Source: Undibacterium paludis (GTDB lineage Bacteria > Pseudomonadota > Gammaproteobacteria > Burkholderiales > Burkholderiaceae_D). Taken from it: a stretch of DNA of 64,000 bases. The position numbers and the translations under genes are program-made. Every line of letters begins with the position of its first letter. The first letter of the stretch is position 1. The notes beneath the pieces were generated by a model. The model ran no database searches. It was not told where the DNA came from and saw only the letters and a program-made list of their open reading frames with translations. Location: NCBI RefSeq assembly GCF_022568815.1, contig NZ_JAKZHX010000004.1:248001-312000 (forward strand), given 5' to 3'. Below are positions 45,997-55,263 of the stretch, piece after piece.

Positions 45997-46665
45997 TCAT
46001 CCACCTAATAAATCCGCGACATCCAGCATGCGTTGCGCCAGATCGACGAGCTTGAGGTTTTTTTCCATCGCCTGCTTGCGCATCTTTTGATAAGCCTCGC
46101 TTTCAGTCAGGTGATGGCGCTCCATCAGCAAACCCTTGGCGCGCTCGATGGTCTTGCGTTCTTGCAGCTTGGCCTTGGTATCGGATAATTCGCTACGCAA
46201 TTTCTGGTCAGCATTGAAACGCGCCATCGCCACATCAAGCACAGGCTTGATACGCTCGGCTTGCAAACCGGCGACGACATAAGCGGATACTCCAGCTTCC
46301 ATCGCTGCAGCCATATTTGTCTGGCTACCGTCTTCAGTAAACAAGACAATCGGGCGTGGTGCGTCACGTGTCAGCATGACCATGTGTTCAAGCACGTCGC
46401 GCGAATCAGACTCTGCATCAATGATGATCATGTCGGGCTGCAATTGCGCGATGCGCTCGCTCATGTACATGTCACCGGGGATCACTGCAATGATGTTGTA
46501 GCCAGCCTGCAGCAAGCCTATGCGCAGGGCGCGTGATCTGGCCAGTTGCGCTTGTGCATGCTCTTGCAATTCATCTTCGGTCTGGATGACGGTATTCACC
46601 ACGACAATACGCAAGCTGGGCGTCGCAGTTGTCTTTTCATTAGCAGTATTCGGTTTGCTGCGCAT
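45997..46665 (-). CDS. nasT: ANTAR-domain antiterminator of nitrate assimilation
   Basis: A 222-residue two-domain regulator: a receiver-like domain without clear phosphorylation chemistry (about residues 18-150; QPDMIIIDAESDSRDVLEHM is the region of the usual Asp) and a C-terminal ANTAR domain (about 155-215) with AKGLLMERHHLTESEAYQKMRKQAME. NasT binds paired hexaloop hairpins in nascent mRNA and lets RNA polymerase read through a terminator. Just downstream of nasT, the nrtA leader carries such structures. In other species NasT is held inactive by NasS, which releases it when nitrate is present; no nasS gene is visible here. It diverges from tsaD. Confidence 0.93.
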   Translation of the reverse strand: MRSKPNTANEKTTATPSLRIVVVNTVIQTEDELQEHAQAQLARSRALRIGLLQAGYNIIAVIPGDMYMSERIAQLQPDMIIIDAESDSRDVLEHMVMLTRDAPRPIVLFTEDGSQTNMAAAMEAGVSAYVVAGLQAERIKPVLDVAMARFNADQKLRSELSDTKAKLQERKTIERAKGLLMERHHLTESEAYQKMRKQAMEKNLKLVDLAQRMLDVADLLGG

Positions 46666-46799
46666 TGATGGGCCATGCCAGATATAATCTCGTCATGCGA
46701 TCCATAGCAAGATTCGCACCACGATCCGTCCTTTTAATAGTATGAAGACAAGGCTTTGCCTTTATACCAAGCAATTAAGTAAGCAAATAAGAAATTGAC

Positions 46800-47828
46800 A
46801 TGATAGTTCTCGGCGTTGAATCCTCCTGTGACGAAACCGGTCTGGCTTTGTATGACACAGAACGCGGCTTGCTGGCACATGCCCTGCACTCGCAGATTGC
46901 CATGCATCAGGAATATGGCGGTGTTGTGCCTGAACTGGCATCACGTGACCACATACGCCGCGCCCTGCCCCTGCTGACCGAGGTATTAGCCAAGGCAGAT
47001 CTGGATAAACAAGCCATCGACGCCATCGCCTACACCCAGGGACCTGGCCTGGCCGGCGCCCTGCTGGTCGGTGCCGCTGTTGCCTGCGGTCTGGGCATGG
47101 CACTGGACAAGCCGGTACTGGGCGTACATCACCTGGAGGGCCATCTGTTGTCGCCGCTGCTGGCCAGCAAACCGCCGGAATTCCCTTTCATTGCCTTGCT
47201 GGTGTCGGGCGGACATACACAATTGATGCGGGTGGATGGCGTCGGCCGTTATCAATTGCTGGGCGAAACCCTGGATGATGCAGCAGGTGAAGCTTTTGAC
47301 AAGTCGGCCAAATTGCTGGGACTGCCTTACCCCGGTGGCCCGGCCATATCACGCCTGGCAGAGTTTGGTGACCCGGCTGCCTACCAGTTCCCGCGTCCCA
47401 TGCTGCACTCCAAGGACTTCAACTTTAGTTTTTCGGGTTTGAAAACCGCTGTACTGACCGTAGTCAAAAATCATGCAGCTAATATCTGTGAACAGGACAA
47501 GGCAAACATCGCCCGTGGCTTTGTTGACGCTATCGTCGCCGTACTGACAGCAAAATGCAGTACAGCCATGAAAGAGAGTGGTTTGAAACGCCTGGTCATC
47601 GCAGGAGGCGTTGGCGCCAATCTGCAATTGCGTGCGTCTTTAAATGCAGCCGCAGCAAAACGGCGCTTTCAGGTGTATTACCCGGAACTGGAATTCTGCA
47701 CTGACAATGGGGCCATGATTGCCTTTGCAGGTGCCATGCGGCTGATGCGCAACCCTGACCTGGCGACCCGAGATTATGGCTTCAACGTCAGGCCACGCTG
47801 GCCACTTCAGGAATTGATTGCAGCCTGA
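46800..47828 (+). CDS. tsaD: tRNA N6-adenosine threonylcarbamoyltransferase TsaD
   Basis: TsaD, together with TsaB and TsaE, transfers the threonylcarbamoyl group to A37 of ANN-decoding tRNAs and is essential in most bacteria. The protein of 342 residues begins [19 protein letters not shown], the ASKHA phosphate loop. [25 protein letters not shown] and [12 protein letters not shown] give the histidines of the iron/metal site, and [13 protein letters not shown] and TDNGAMIA complete the nucleotide site. No strong ribosome-binding site is seen; weak purines precede the ATG. Confidence 0.97.
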   Translation: MIVLGVESSCDETGLALYDTERGLLAHALHSQIAMHQEYGGVVPELASRDHIRRALPLLTEVLAKADLDKQAIDAIAYTQGPGLAGALLVGAAVACGLGMALDKPVLGVHHLEGHLLSPLLASKPPEFPFIALLVSGGHTQLMRVDGVGRYQLLGETLDDAAGEAFDKSAKLLGLPYPGGPAISRLAEFGDPAAYQFPRPMLHSKDFNFSFSGLKTAVLTVVKNHAANICEQDKANIARGFVDAIVAVLTAKCSTAMKESGLKRLVIAGGVGANLQLRASLNAAAAKRRFQVYYPELEFCTDNGAMIAFAGAMRLMRNPDLATRDYGFNVRPRWPLQELIAA

Positions 47829-47854
47829 AAACAGGGTAGCCCGGCACCAGCACT

Positions 47855-48319
47855 CTATTTGTAGATGCCGCAACCAACGATGACGTTCTCGTATTTTTCC
47901 ACATACATGGATTTGGGCTCTATCTGCTTGGTAGTGGGATTGATAAATTTATAATCCTGCCAACCCTTGCCCTTGGTTTTGACCAACTCTATGCGTTCAC
48001 GGATGAAGAATTTACCGTCAACATCAGTCAGATCCATCATGTCCTTCCCCACCATCTTGGGGTTCAGGTGGGCCAGGTTTTTGCCATTGACATCATAGAC
48101 GACAATATATAAGTCCTTGTCCTGGTACTGACCGTCACGTTTATTGATTTCAGCAATGGTGGCGTCGACTCCATGCTTTTTCATCGCATCCAGCGCTTTT
48201 TGCACCATCGCCTTGGCTTCGTTGGCGGTTCCGTGCTCGGCGGCAAAAACCGGTAAATTCAGCAGCATCAGTAAGAATGACAACGACGCCAGCCAGGACC
48301 TGCCGAATATCATTTTCAT
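47855..48319 (-). CDS. Periplasmic single-cache domain protein
   Basis: A signal peptide (SLSFLLMLLNLPVFA) precedes a single cache-type sensor domain: AMVQKALDAMKKHG at its start, then LYIVVYDVNGKNLAHLNPKMVGKDMMDLTDVDGKFFIRERIEL, the pattern of the sCache_2 fold seen in chemoreceptor sensors. At 154 residues it has no signalling domain, so it is a free periplasmic ligand binder or a partner of a membrane receptor. Two cysteines are absent apart from one near the C-terminus. Confidence 0.87.
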   Translation of the reverse strand: MKMIFGRSWLASLSFLLMLLNLPVFAAEHGTANEAKAMVQKALDAMKKHGVDATIAEINKRDGQYQDKDLYIVVYDVNGKNLAHLNPKMVGKDMMDLTDVDGKFFIRERIELVKTKGKGWQDYKFINPTTKQIEPKSMYVEKYENVIVGCGIYK

Positions 48320-48414
48320 TTTTTAACTCCGTCTTTGTAGTTAAAATGATTTGCCATCAAATCAAGCATACTTAACGGAATAAAATTATTCTAGATTTAT
48401 TTGCAATTTTTAAT

Positions 48415-49044
48415 CTATTTTCTGGCGGCAGCCTGAGCATCAGTCTTTTTGCTGCCAAGGCGACTTTCTTTACCTGCAATCAGATTGGCAATGTTCTGGC
48501 TATGACGGTAGACCAGCAAGCCACTCATGATCGCAACTGCAGCCATTTGCACATCTGGCCCGAATAGAAAACCATAATAAAGAGGCGCAAAAATCGCCGC
48601 GATCAAAGCCGCCAGCGACGAATAGCGGAAAGCAAACGCTACCATCAACCAGGTTGACAGGGTTGCGACACCCAGCCAGATATCAATACCAATCAGTATG
48701 CCTGCGGCGGTAGCCACCCCTTTGCCACCGACAAATTTAAAGAATACCGGCCACAGGTGACCAATAAAGACTGCGAGCGCAACCACGGCGGTACTGGTAT
48801 CATCCAGTCCGAACTTGCCACCAAAACGGATTACCAGCCACACAGCCAGCCAGCCCTTGAAGGCATCACCAAGCAGCGTCAATATTGCTGCCGCCTTGTT
48901 ACCGCTACGTAAAACATTGGTAGCGCCAGGGTTTTTTGAACCATAGGTACGCGGGTCAGCCAGACCAAATAATTTACTGACGACAACAGCAAAAGACAGT
49001 GAGCCGATCAGGTAAGCAGCAATGGCGGCCAATAGTGTATTCAT
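48415..49044 (-). CDS. plsY: Acyl-phosphate glycerol-3-phosphate acyltransferase PlsY
   Basis: An inner-membrane enzyme that makes lysophosphatidic acid from acyl-phosphate, the first step of phospholipid synthesis. The 209 residues form five helices. Motif 1 [16 protein letters not shown], motif 2 with [12 protein letters not shown] and motif 3 [13 protein letters not shown] are all present. The C-terminal tail is basic. It is convergent with no direct partner; the ybaK gene lies upstream on the same strand about 100 bases away. Confidence 0.95.
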   Translation of the reverse strand: MNTLLAAIAAYLIGSLSFAVVVSKLFGLADPRTYGSKNPGATNVLRSGNKAAAILTLLGDAFKGWLAVWLVIRFGGKFGLDDTSTAVVALAVFIGHLWPVFFKFVGGKGVATAAGILIGIDIWLGVATLSTWLMVAFAFRYSSLAALIAAIFAPLYYGFLFGPDVQMAAVAIMSGLLVYRHSQNIANLIAGKESRLGSKKTDAQAAARK

Positions 49045-49147
49045 CTTATTCCTTATCCTTATTTCTTATTCTTCATGGGGAAATTTCCCGCAAGTATATG
49101 ACAGTCCTGCCATCCGGCAATTGAAATCGTACAATGCGGAAACAGAA

Positions 49148-49639
49148 TCATTCGTCAAGCGCACAATCAACAGCACGCGCATGCAGCAGCGTCACCAGGA
49201 CTTCAGGCGCAATGCCTATCAGGTAGCCGCGCTGGCCGCCGTTGATGTAAATCTTGCTCAGCTCAAGTATGCTGCGTTCCACATACACGGGCATGATTTT
49301 TTTTGTGCCAAACGGGGATGTCCCGCCGACCAGGTAACCGGAATGCTTTTGTGCAATCTCTGGCTTGCAAGGTTCAACCAGCTTGCAGGGAATTTGCCGT
49401 GCCAGATTCTTGGTCGAAACTTTTCTGTCTCCGTGCATAAGTACGATCAAGGGTTTGGCTGCTTCATCCTGCATCACCAGGGTCTTGACGACATGGTGCT
49501 CATCTACCCCCAGTTCACGTGCAGATACGGCCGTGCCGCCATGCTCTTCATAAGCGTAAGGATGCTCGCTAAACTCAATTTTTTGCTTGCGCAACAACTG
49601 TGTCGCCTGGGTGGCTGATACATGCTCTTTTTTGGCCAA
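49148..49639 (-). CDS. ybaK: Cys-tRNA(Pro)/Cys-tRNA(Cys) deacylase YbaK
   Basis: A trans-editing protein that removes cysteine wrongly loaded on tRNA(Pro). The 163 residues show the YbaK fold: EFSEHPYAYEEHGGTAVSARELGV near the N-terminus, VVKTLVMQ with the conserved lysine, and GYLVGGTSPFGTKK, the substrate-binding glycine loop. It belongs to the single-domain deacylases related to the INS domain of prolyl-tRNA synthetase. Confidence 0.94.
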   Translation of the reverse strand: MAKKEHVSATQATQLLRKQKIEFSEHPYAYEEHGGTAVSARELGVDEHHVVKTLVMQDEAAKPLIVLMHGDRKVSTKNLARQIPCKLVEPCKPEIAQKHSGYLVGGTSPFGTKKIMPVYVERSILELSKIYINGGQRGYLIGIAPEVLVTLLHARAVDCALDE

Positions 49640-49752
49640 AATTACACTCTCAAAAACAGGATTTGCTAACGATACCGCTGCAAATTATAGCGTTCGATTA
49701 CAAACTTGCATAATTTACGTCCCAATTACGGACAATATCGTGAACAATAAAA

Positions 49753-49778
49753 AAACCGGCAAGCGAACTTGCCGGTTT
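49753..49778 (-). terminator. Intrinsic terminator after the S9 peptidase gene
   Basis: An 11-bp stem (AAACCGGCAAG with its complement) with a four-base loop is followed on the minus strand by a run of seven T. It lies 35 bases after the stop of the peptidase gene. Confidence 0.92.
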
Positions 49779-49812
49779 CAAATTCAAGCAGATTCAGACA
49801 TCTGTTCGACTA

Positions 49813-51810
49813 TTATTTTTTAGCCACCGGAGAGTTATCGCCTATATATTTGTCTATGAAGCGCAGAACAGCCTCGCCCCATTTGATGCGATTACTTTCT
49901 TTCGCCCAGCCATGCCCCTCACCGGCAAATACCATCCATTCCACGGTATTACCTTGTGCCAGCAGCTTGTCGCGCATTTTTTCACCATGGATCAAGGGTA
50001 CGCGTACGTCTTCACTACCATAAGCCATCAGTACCGGGGCCTTGATCTTGCTGGCGTTTTCTATCGCCGACACTTTATGAAAATAGGCATCGTCAGTTTT
50101 TGGGTCACCATGCATTTTTGCACCCATATTATCCATGTACGGGCCTGACATATCTGACCAGTTAACAGTGAATAACATTTTGACGTCAGTCACGCCCACC
50201 CAGTTGACGCCGCACTTGTACAAATCCGGGTCTTTCACCAGGCCGTACATCGTTGCATAGCCACCGTAACTGGCGCCAATGATGCAAACACGGTTTTTAT
50301 CAACGATACCTTTTTTGACCAGGTCTTCGATACCGTCGGTAATATCATCCTGCATGGACAGGCCCCATTGCTTCCAGCCCGCCGTATGATGCTTCCAGCC
50401 AAAGCCGGTAGACATACGGAACTGCGGCTGGAGGACGGCATAGCCACGTGAAGCAAGTGTTTGTGTCATCGGGTCGAAGCCATAGCCGTCACGAGCATGT
50501 GGGCCGCCATGGACATAGGCAACCAGAGGGAGATTCTTTGCCGGCACACCTTCCGGTAAAGTCAGGTATGCCGGAATATTCAAGCCATCACGAGCCTGGT
50601 AATTAATGACTTTTTGAGCAGATAGTTTTTTGCCTTCCAGTTCTGGTTTGGACACATAGACTGGCTCAAGTGCTTTCTTTTCTGTGTCGTAAAAATAGAC
50701 CGAGCCTGGGTTATTATCGCCGTAAACAAAGGCAACAACATTTTTTCCGCTCCACTGAAAAGACACATGCTGCCCCGGAAAACTGGCGCTCAGCGTCGCA
50801 TTCATGCGAGCATAGTCTTCGTCAAAATAAATATTCTCCGGCAGCATGGCTTCTACTGGTACACCAACCAGTTTCTTGCGCTGTAAATCCATGCGAAGAT
50901 CATTCAGATCAGCAACAGGGTGATCGGCTACCATTTCACCAACTGTCTGCTTCGCAAAATCCCAGATATAGACTGCAGATTTGTCTGCCCCATTGAAGCG
51001 GCCAGCTACCAGCAAGGTCTTGTTATCGAAGTCAAAGCCAAGCGGATACATTTCCTTGCCTTCGTCCAGATACGCCTGATGTATCACCTTCCAGGGTGCA
51101 GCCTCACCTTCGCGATAATATACGACTTGTTTAATACGCTTATTCGCTGGGTCGACATCATTTGAAATGCCAGCACGTATCACGTTATTGTGGTCAAGCA
51201 GCCAACTACCAATTTTACCTGGATTGTCAAACGTCAGAAGTTTGGTCTTGCCACTGACGGTATCAAGACGCAGTACATCGGATGCCCCGAGCTTGGCATC
51301 CCTGCCACGCGAATTATTGGCCACGATCAGGTCATTGCTGGTAGCGTCAACACGACTCAGCACCGCATACGGTTTATAGGTAATATTCCCGGCCTTTGCT
51401 TCCTTGATTGTCGGAACCAGTTTGCGGAAAGAAGACCCGTCAATATTGACGGCGAACAAGCCACCACCATCATTGTCTTCCATCACAACATCACTGCCAC
51501 GACTCAAACTGAATACCAGGCGCTGGTTGTTGACCCATTGTGGGCTAACGATATCCCAGTCTATATCTGCTGCGATCACTTTTGGCTGACGTGAATCCAG
51601 GCGGATGACAGCCAGTGCATATCGCCCGTTCTTTGGCACCAGCACAGCCATGCTTTGTCCGTCCGGAGACAATACCGGACGGCCGCCGAATTGTGGTTTT
51701 TTAAAAAAATCTGCGACAGGAATGGATTTGTCTGCATGGGCAGGCAAGCTGACTACGCCCGCGGCACATAACAGTCCCACCAGGACTGCTTTGCTGAATT
51801 GTTTCTTCAT
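49813..51810 (-). CDS. S9-family prolyl oligopeptidase-like peptidase, secreted
   Basis: A serine peptidase of 665 residues with a signal peptide (LVGLLCAAGVVSLPAHA), so it acts in the periplasm or outside. The N-terminal 380 residues form a beta-propeller (repeats such as SPDGQSMAVLV) that limits access to short peptides. The catalytic domain carries Ser514 in GASYGGY, Asp601 in GSEDVRVP and His633 in GEGHGW, the full triad in the right order. GGGAGAT precedes the ATG. It lies 120 bases after a TonB receptor gene on the same strand, with a terminator between; a similar pair occurs at 58.5-63.5 kb. Confidence 0.94.
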   Translation of the reverse strand: MKKQFSKAVLVGLLCAAGVVSLPAHADKSIPVADFFKKPQFGGRPVLSPDGQSMAVLVPKNGRYALAVIRLDSRQPKVIAADIDWDIVSPQWVNNQRLVFSLSRGSDVVMEDNDGGGLFAVNIDGSSFRKLVPTIKEAKAGNITYKPYAVLSRVDATSNDLIVANNSRGRDAKLGASDVLRLDTVSGKTKLLTFDNPGKIGSWLLDHNNVIRAGISNDVDPANKRIKQVVYYREGEAAPWKVIHQAYLDEGKEMYPLGFDFDNKTLLVAGRFNGADKSAVYIWDFAKQTVGEMVADHPVADLNDLRMDLQRKKLVGVPVEAMLPENIYFDEDYARMNATLSASFPGQHVSFQWSGKNVVAFVYGDNNPGSVYFYDTEKKALEPVYVSKPELEGKKLSAQKVINYQARDGLNIPAYLTLPEGVPAKNLPLVAYVHGGPHARDGYGFDPMTQTLASRGYAVLQPQFRMSTGFGWKHHTAGWKQWGLSMQDDITDGIEDLVKKGIVDKNRVCIIGASYGGYATMYGLVKDPDLYKCGVNWVGVTDVKMLFTVNWSDMSGPYMDNMGAKMHGDPKTDDAYFHKVSAIENASKIKAPVLMAYGSEDVRVPLIHGEKMRDKLLAQGNTVEWMVFAGEGHGWAKESNRIKWGEAVLRFIDKYIGDNSPVAKK

Positions 51811-51884
51811 GTTCTTATCTCCCTCTGAAGAATTGATATTCTTACTTCATGATTTAATTTGCCGGCACAACCGGCGAATAAAAA

Positions 51885-51919
51885 AATAAGTGCCGGAATC
51901 AGGGATTCCGGCACTTATT
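51885..51919 (-). terminator. Intrinsic terminator after the TonB receptor gene
   Basis: A 16-bp perfect stem (AATAAGTGCCGGAATC with its complement) and a three-base loop are followed on the minus strand by TTTTTTT. The receptor gene ends 13 bases upstream, so the S9 gene beyond probably has its own promoter or relies on read-through. Confidence 0.92.
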
Positions 51920-51931
51920 CAATTCATGGAA

Positions 51932-54685
51932 TTACTTGAACTTGTAATCCACTGTGAACTGGAAGTAACGACCAACAACATCATGCAGACTGGTGATGGC
52001 AGGAATAGCCTGAGTAGAAGTTGCGCTTGGTGCAAAAGGAGGCATACGGTCAAATACGTTCCTGATTGCGAAGCTCAGTTTCAAGTCTTTCATCAGGCCA
52101 GAGTAGCTGCCACCCAGGTTGAACGTTGTGAAGGAAGGAATGTCCTTGCACAGTGCCGGATAACCCTGGGTTTCAAACACACATGGCTGTGTGAAATCAC
52201 CGTTGGAAGACATATGGCCGATATGGACTGCATCCAGCGATGCTTTCCATGCAGCTTTTTCCCAGGTGATACCCGCTGTCGCCTGTACTCGCGGTTGATT
52301 GCGTGAGCCAGCGTATTCAATCAGGTCAGCCTCTGGCGAAGGGGCAGATTTGTAAGAGTGGTTATAAGTCACTTTCACGTTTGGATTGATACGGCCATAT
52401 TCGCCGAGGTTGAACTTGGCGTTCACATCCAGATCCACGCCGCGTACTTGTGTTACGGCGACATTCGTCAGCAACAAGCGCAGGTTGGTGATTTCACCGG
52501 CAGTCGCACCAGCAGCCTTGTCAGCAGCAGTCAGAGGATCACGTGTGATGATGGCAGCAGGGTTCCCGGCATAGCGGCCAGGATTTGCCAGAACTGTCTG
52601 CAGATCGAAAGTCGAGATTTCATCCTTGCGCTTGATCTGCCAGAAATCCAGGCTTGCATTGAGCCATGAAGTTGGTTCCCAGACAATACCCAGGGTAAAG
52701 CTGTCTGCTGTTTCTGGCTTCAGCGCAGGGTTGGAGCCGCTTTCATATGCACTGCTCCATTGGCAACCATTGGTGAACTTGTCGTTGCAACGCTCTGGAT
52801 CACGATAGGACAGGAATGCCTTGAGGATCTGCGTAGAGTTTTCCACCAGTGTCGGTGCGCGGAAACCAGTCGCGTAAGTACCACGGACCATAATGGATGG
52901 ATCAACATTCCATTTCAGGCCGACTTTTGGTGTCGTGGAACTGCCATAGTCAGAGTAACGGTCGTAACGGACTGCCAGTTGACCTTCCAGGGTCTTGAGC
53001 AATGGCGCAGACAATTCAGCATAAGTCGAAGCGATGTTGCGGCCACGCTCATAACCTGGCTGAGCTTGTGCGCGGTGATACAGAGCGCCGTCAACTGACA
53101 ACTGGGAAGGATTGACCGACAGTGTTTCACGACGAGCTTCTACGCCAACCGCGATGGACAAAGGACCAGCTGGCAATTGCATCAACTCGCCAGAGACTTT
53201 GCCATCCCACAGATACATGCCCGATTTGAAGCTGTCTGCTGAATCAGTAACGATTTTTTTATACAGATCAGCATTTTGTGCAGAAGAACCGAACAGGAAG
53301 GTACCATTTTTATAGGCCTCAATGAATGGTGCTGCCAGGATACCGGCCGTTGCCTTGGATTCAACCTTGCTGGTGTTGTACATCAGCGCAGATTCCCAGT
53401 CCCATTTGGAATAAGTGCCCTTGATACCTGCCAGATAGCGACCAAAGTCGGTTGTATTTTCCAGGCCCTGACCTGGGAAATCACGCAAGGAAGCGCGAAC
53501 ACGTACCGAACCGTTACCACCAGCCAGCGTTTTACCTGTGACCGGATCAATCAGCTCTTTAGGGTATTGTGGATGCGTGATAGGCAGAGCTGGTGTGTCC
53601 AGGCCATTCTGACCAGCAAACCAGTGTGGCAAGCCTGTGACCGAGGCTTTGTTCTGGTTGTACATGATTTCAGCAAATACGCTGGTGTCAGCATTGAGCT
53701 GCCAGGTACCGCGGCTGACCAGACCTACGCGGTCTGTTTTGCCGCCAGAATTGACGGTCGCATCTTTCAGGTCATCAAATACGCAGGCTGTACCCTGAGT
53801 ACCGGCACCAAAGAAGGTGTCAGCGGAGACCAGGCGGTCTGCCGGGCAGTTTTTGTCCAGGGAACGGGAAACAAATTTACCTGTAGCTTTATCTGTCCAG
53901 TAAATGTTGCCAGGGAAGGTATACAGAGAACGATTGTCCTTGTAGCCATAAGGACGCAGGTCTTCCGTACTCAGGTAGTCATCACGCTTGCTGATGAACA
54001 TCGGTTTGCGTTGACGGATATCAAGCGTTGCATACACGTTATAGTGGTCTTCAACCAGGCTACCAAAACCATAGCTCATGGTCGTACGGACTTGTTCGCC
54101 GTCATGTTTTTGCGACTGGGCGATCGAACCACTGATTTCAGCCCCCTGGAAGCTGTCACGCAGGATGATGTTGACAACACCGGCCATCGCTTCAGAACCA
54201 TAGATAGCGGATGCGCCGTCTTTCAAGACTTCAATACGTTCAACTGCACCAACCGGTACTGAGTTCAAATCCACAAATGTGGTCTGGTATTCCGGTTGTG
54301 CGTAAGCAGCCAGGCGGCGGCCATTGATCAGCACCAGGGTTGCCTGGCTACCGATGCCGCGCAAGTTCAGACCAGAAGCGCCCGCTGTAAAACCATTGGT
54401 ACGGTTTTCATCAATACCACCCTGGTTCGCAGAGATGGTTTTCAGCACTTCGGTCAATGAGGTAGCACCGCCACGTACCAGTTCGTCACGGGTAATGACC
54501 TGGACTGGTGAGGCTGTTTCATAATTGATACGTTTAATTTTGGAACCTGTCACTTCCACCTTCTGGATTTGCTTCTCAGCTTTTTTCTCATCCTCTTGCG
54601 ACGTGGTTACTTGCGCTAATGCTCCAGTGGCTATGGAAAACAAGCCTATGCTGGACAAAGCAAATGCGAGACGACTCAGCTTCAT
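51932..54685 (-). CDS. TonB-dependent receptor, peptide-locus member
   Basis: A 917-residue outer-membrane receptor with a signal peptide (ALSSIGLFSIATGALA). After a short Lys/Glu-rich linker comes VEVTGSKIKRINYETASPVQVIT, then the plug with LVLINGRRLAAYAQ and VLKDGASAIYGSEAMAGVVNIIL. The barrel ends in YKFK. It belongs to the same subfamily as the receptors at 0.3 and 58.5 kb. Its neighbours are an S9 peptidase downstream and a metzincin upstream, so peptides or protein fragments are the likely cargo. A long AT-rich leader of about 500 bases precedes it. Confidence 0.94.
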   Translation of the reverse strand: MKLSRLAFALSSIGLFSIATGALAQVTTSQEDEKKAEKQIQKVEVTGSKIKRINYETASPVQVITRDELVRGGATSLTEVLKTISANQGGIDENRTNGFTAGASGLNLRGIGSQATLVLINGRRLAAYAQPEYQTTFVDLNSVPVGAVERIEVLKDGASAIYGSEAMAGVVNIILRDSFQGAEISGSIAQSQKHDGEQVRTTMSYGFGSLVEDHYNVYATLDIRQRKPMFISKRDDYLSTEDLRPYGYKDNRSLYTFPGNIYWTDKATGKFVSRSLDKNCPADRLVSADTFFGAGTQGTACVFDDLKDATVNSGGKTDRVGLVSRGTWQLNADTSVFAEIMYNQNKASVTGLPHWFAGQNGLDTPALPITHPQYPKELIDPVTGKTLAGGNGSVRVRASLRDFPGQGLENTTDFGRYLAGIKGTYSKWDWESALMYNTSKVESKATAGILAAPFIEAYKNGTFLFGSSAQNADLYKKIVTDSADSFKSGMYLWDGKVSGELMQLPAGPLSIAVGVEARRETLSVNPSQLSVDGALYHRAQAQPGYERGRNIASTYAELSAPLLKTLEGQLAVRYDRYSDYGSSTTPKVGLKWNVDPSIMVRGTYATGFRAPTLVENSTQILKAFLSYRDPERCNDKFTNGCQWSSAYESGSNPALKPETADSFTLGIVWEPTSWLNASLDFWQIKRKDEISTFDLQTVLANPGRYAGNPAAIITRDPLTAADKAAGATAGEITNLRLLLTNVAVTQVRGVDLDVNAKFNLGEYGRINPNVKVTYNHSYKSAPSPEADLIEYAGSRNQPRVQATAGITWEKAAWKASLDAVHIGHMSSNGDFTQPCVFETQGYPALCKDIPSFTTFNLGGSYSGLMKDLKLSFAIRNVFDRMPPFAPSATSTQAIPAITSLHDVVGRYFQFTVDYKFK

Positions 54686-55263
54686 GAATTACCTTTCTGT
54701 TTTAATTTTTCAATGCAAGCGCTTACTTCCCTATACGAACCTTATGTGCACCATTTTGAGCAAATTTTATTTGGATAAGTTACTCCAGCCTTCAGAGAAA
54801 GCTGGCAATCTCCACACTTCGCCAGATAATTTCGCTTACAAAAACATAAGGTTTTTGAGAAGAACCCTGATTATGGACTGTTACATTATGTAACTTGCCG
54901 AGTTTTTTTTACCTGGATTTAGAGCTTTTACTCAGCAAATCATGGAATTGGAAATAATGTTTTTGATTAATGAGGAAAAAAAAAGTTTTTTATTGAATTT
55001 TCCCGTTTAACAAAAATTAAGTTTTTAAAAATTAGCTTTTGACTAATTTTTAAAATATATTTAGCACTGTTGTTTTTTTGAGTCACCTTTTCATTTCCTC
55101 ATTTACTCAAGGAAAGATTTAATAAATTCAGATCAAGCAAAATAAAAAAACCCGTGCCAAGGCACGGGTTCTTCAGCAACCTGATCAACTCTCGCTCAAC
55201 AGGTCAGCAGATACTACATATTGAATAAAATATTGAGCATTTGTTACACAGGTAGTCTCGCCA
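54686..55263. other. AT-rich intergenic region, no gene seen
   Basis: About 580 bases of very AT-rich DNA with poly-A and poly-T tracts between the receptor and metalloprotease genes. It contains the terminator of the metalloprotease gene and must hold the receptor promoter. The base composition differs strongly from the genes around it. Confidence 0.5.
55149..55170 (-). terminator. Intrinsic terminator after the metalloprotease gene
   Basis: A 10-bp stem (AACCCGTGCC with its complement), a two-base loop and a T-run on the minus strand, about 95 bases after the stop codon. Confidence 0.88.

Noticed and set aside
53276..54262. Open frame of 328 codons opposite the TonB receptor at 51.9-54.7 kb
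   Set aside because: It mirrors receptor codons on the other strand; its product is Cys/His/Thr-rich and resembles nothing.
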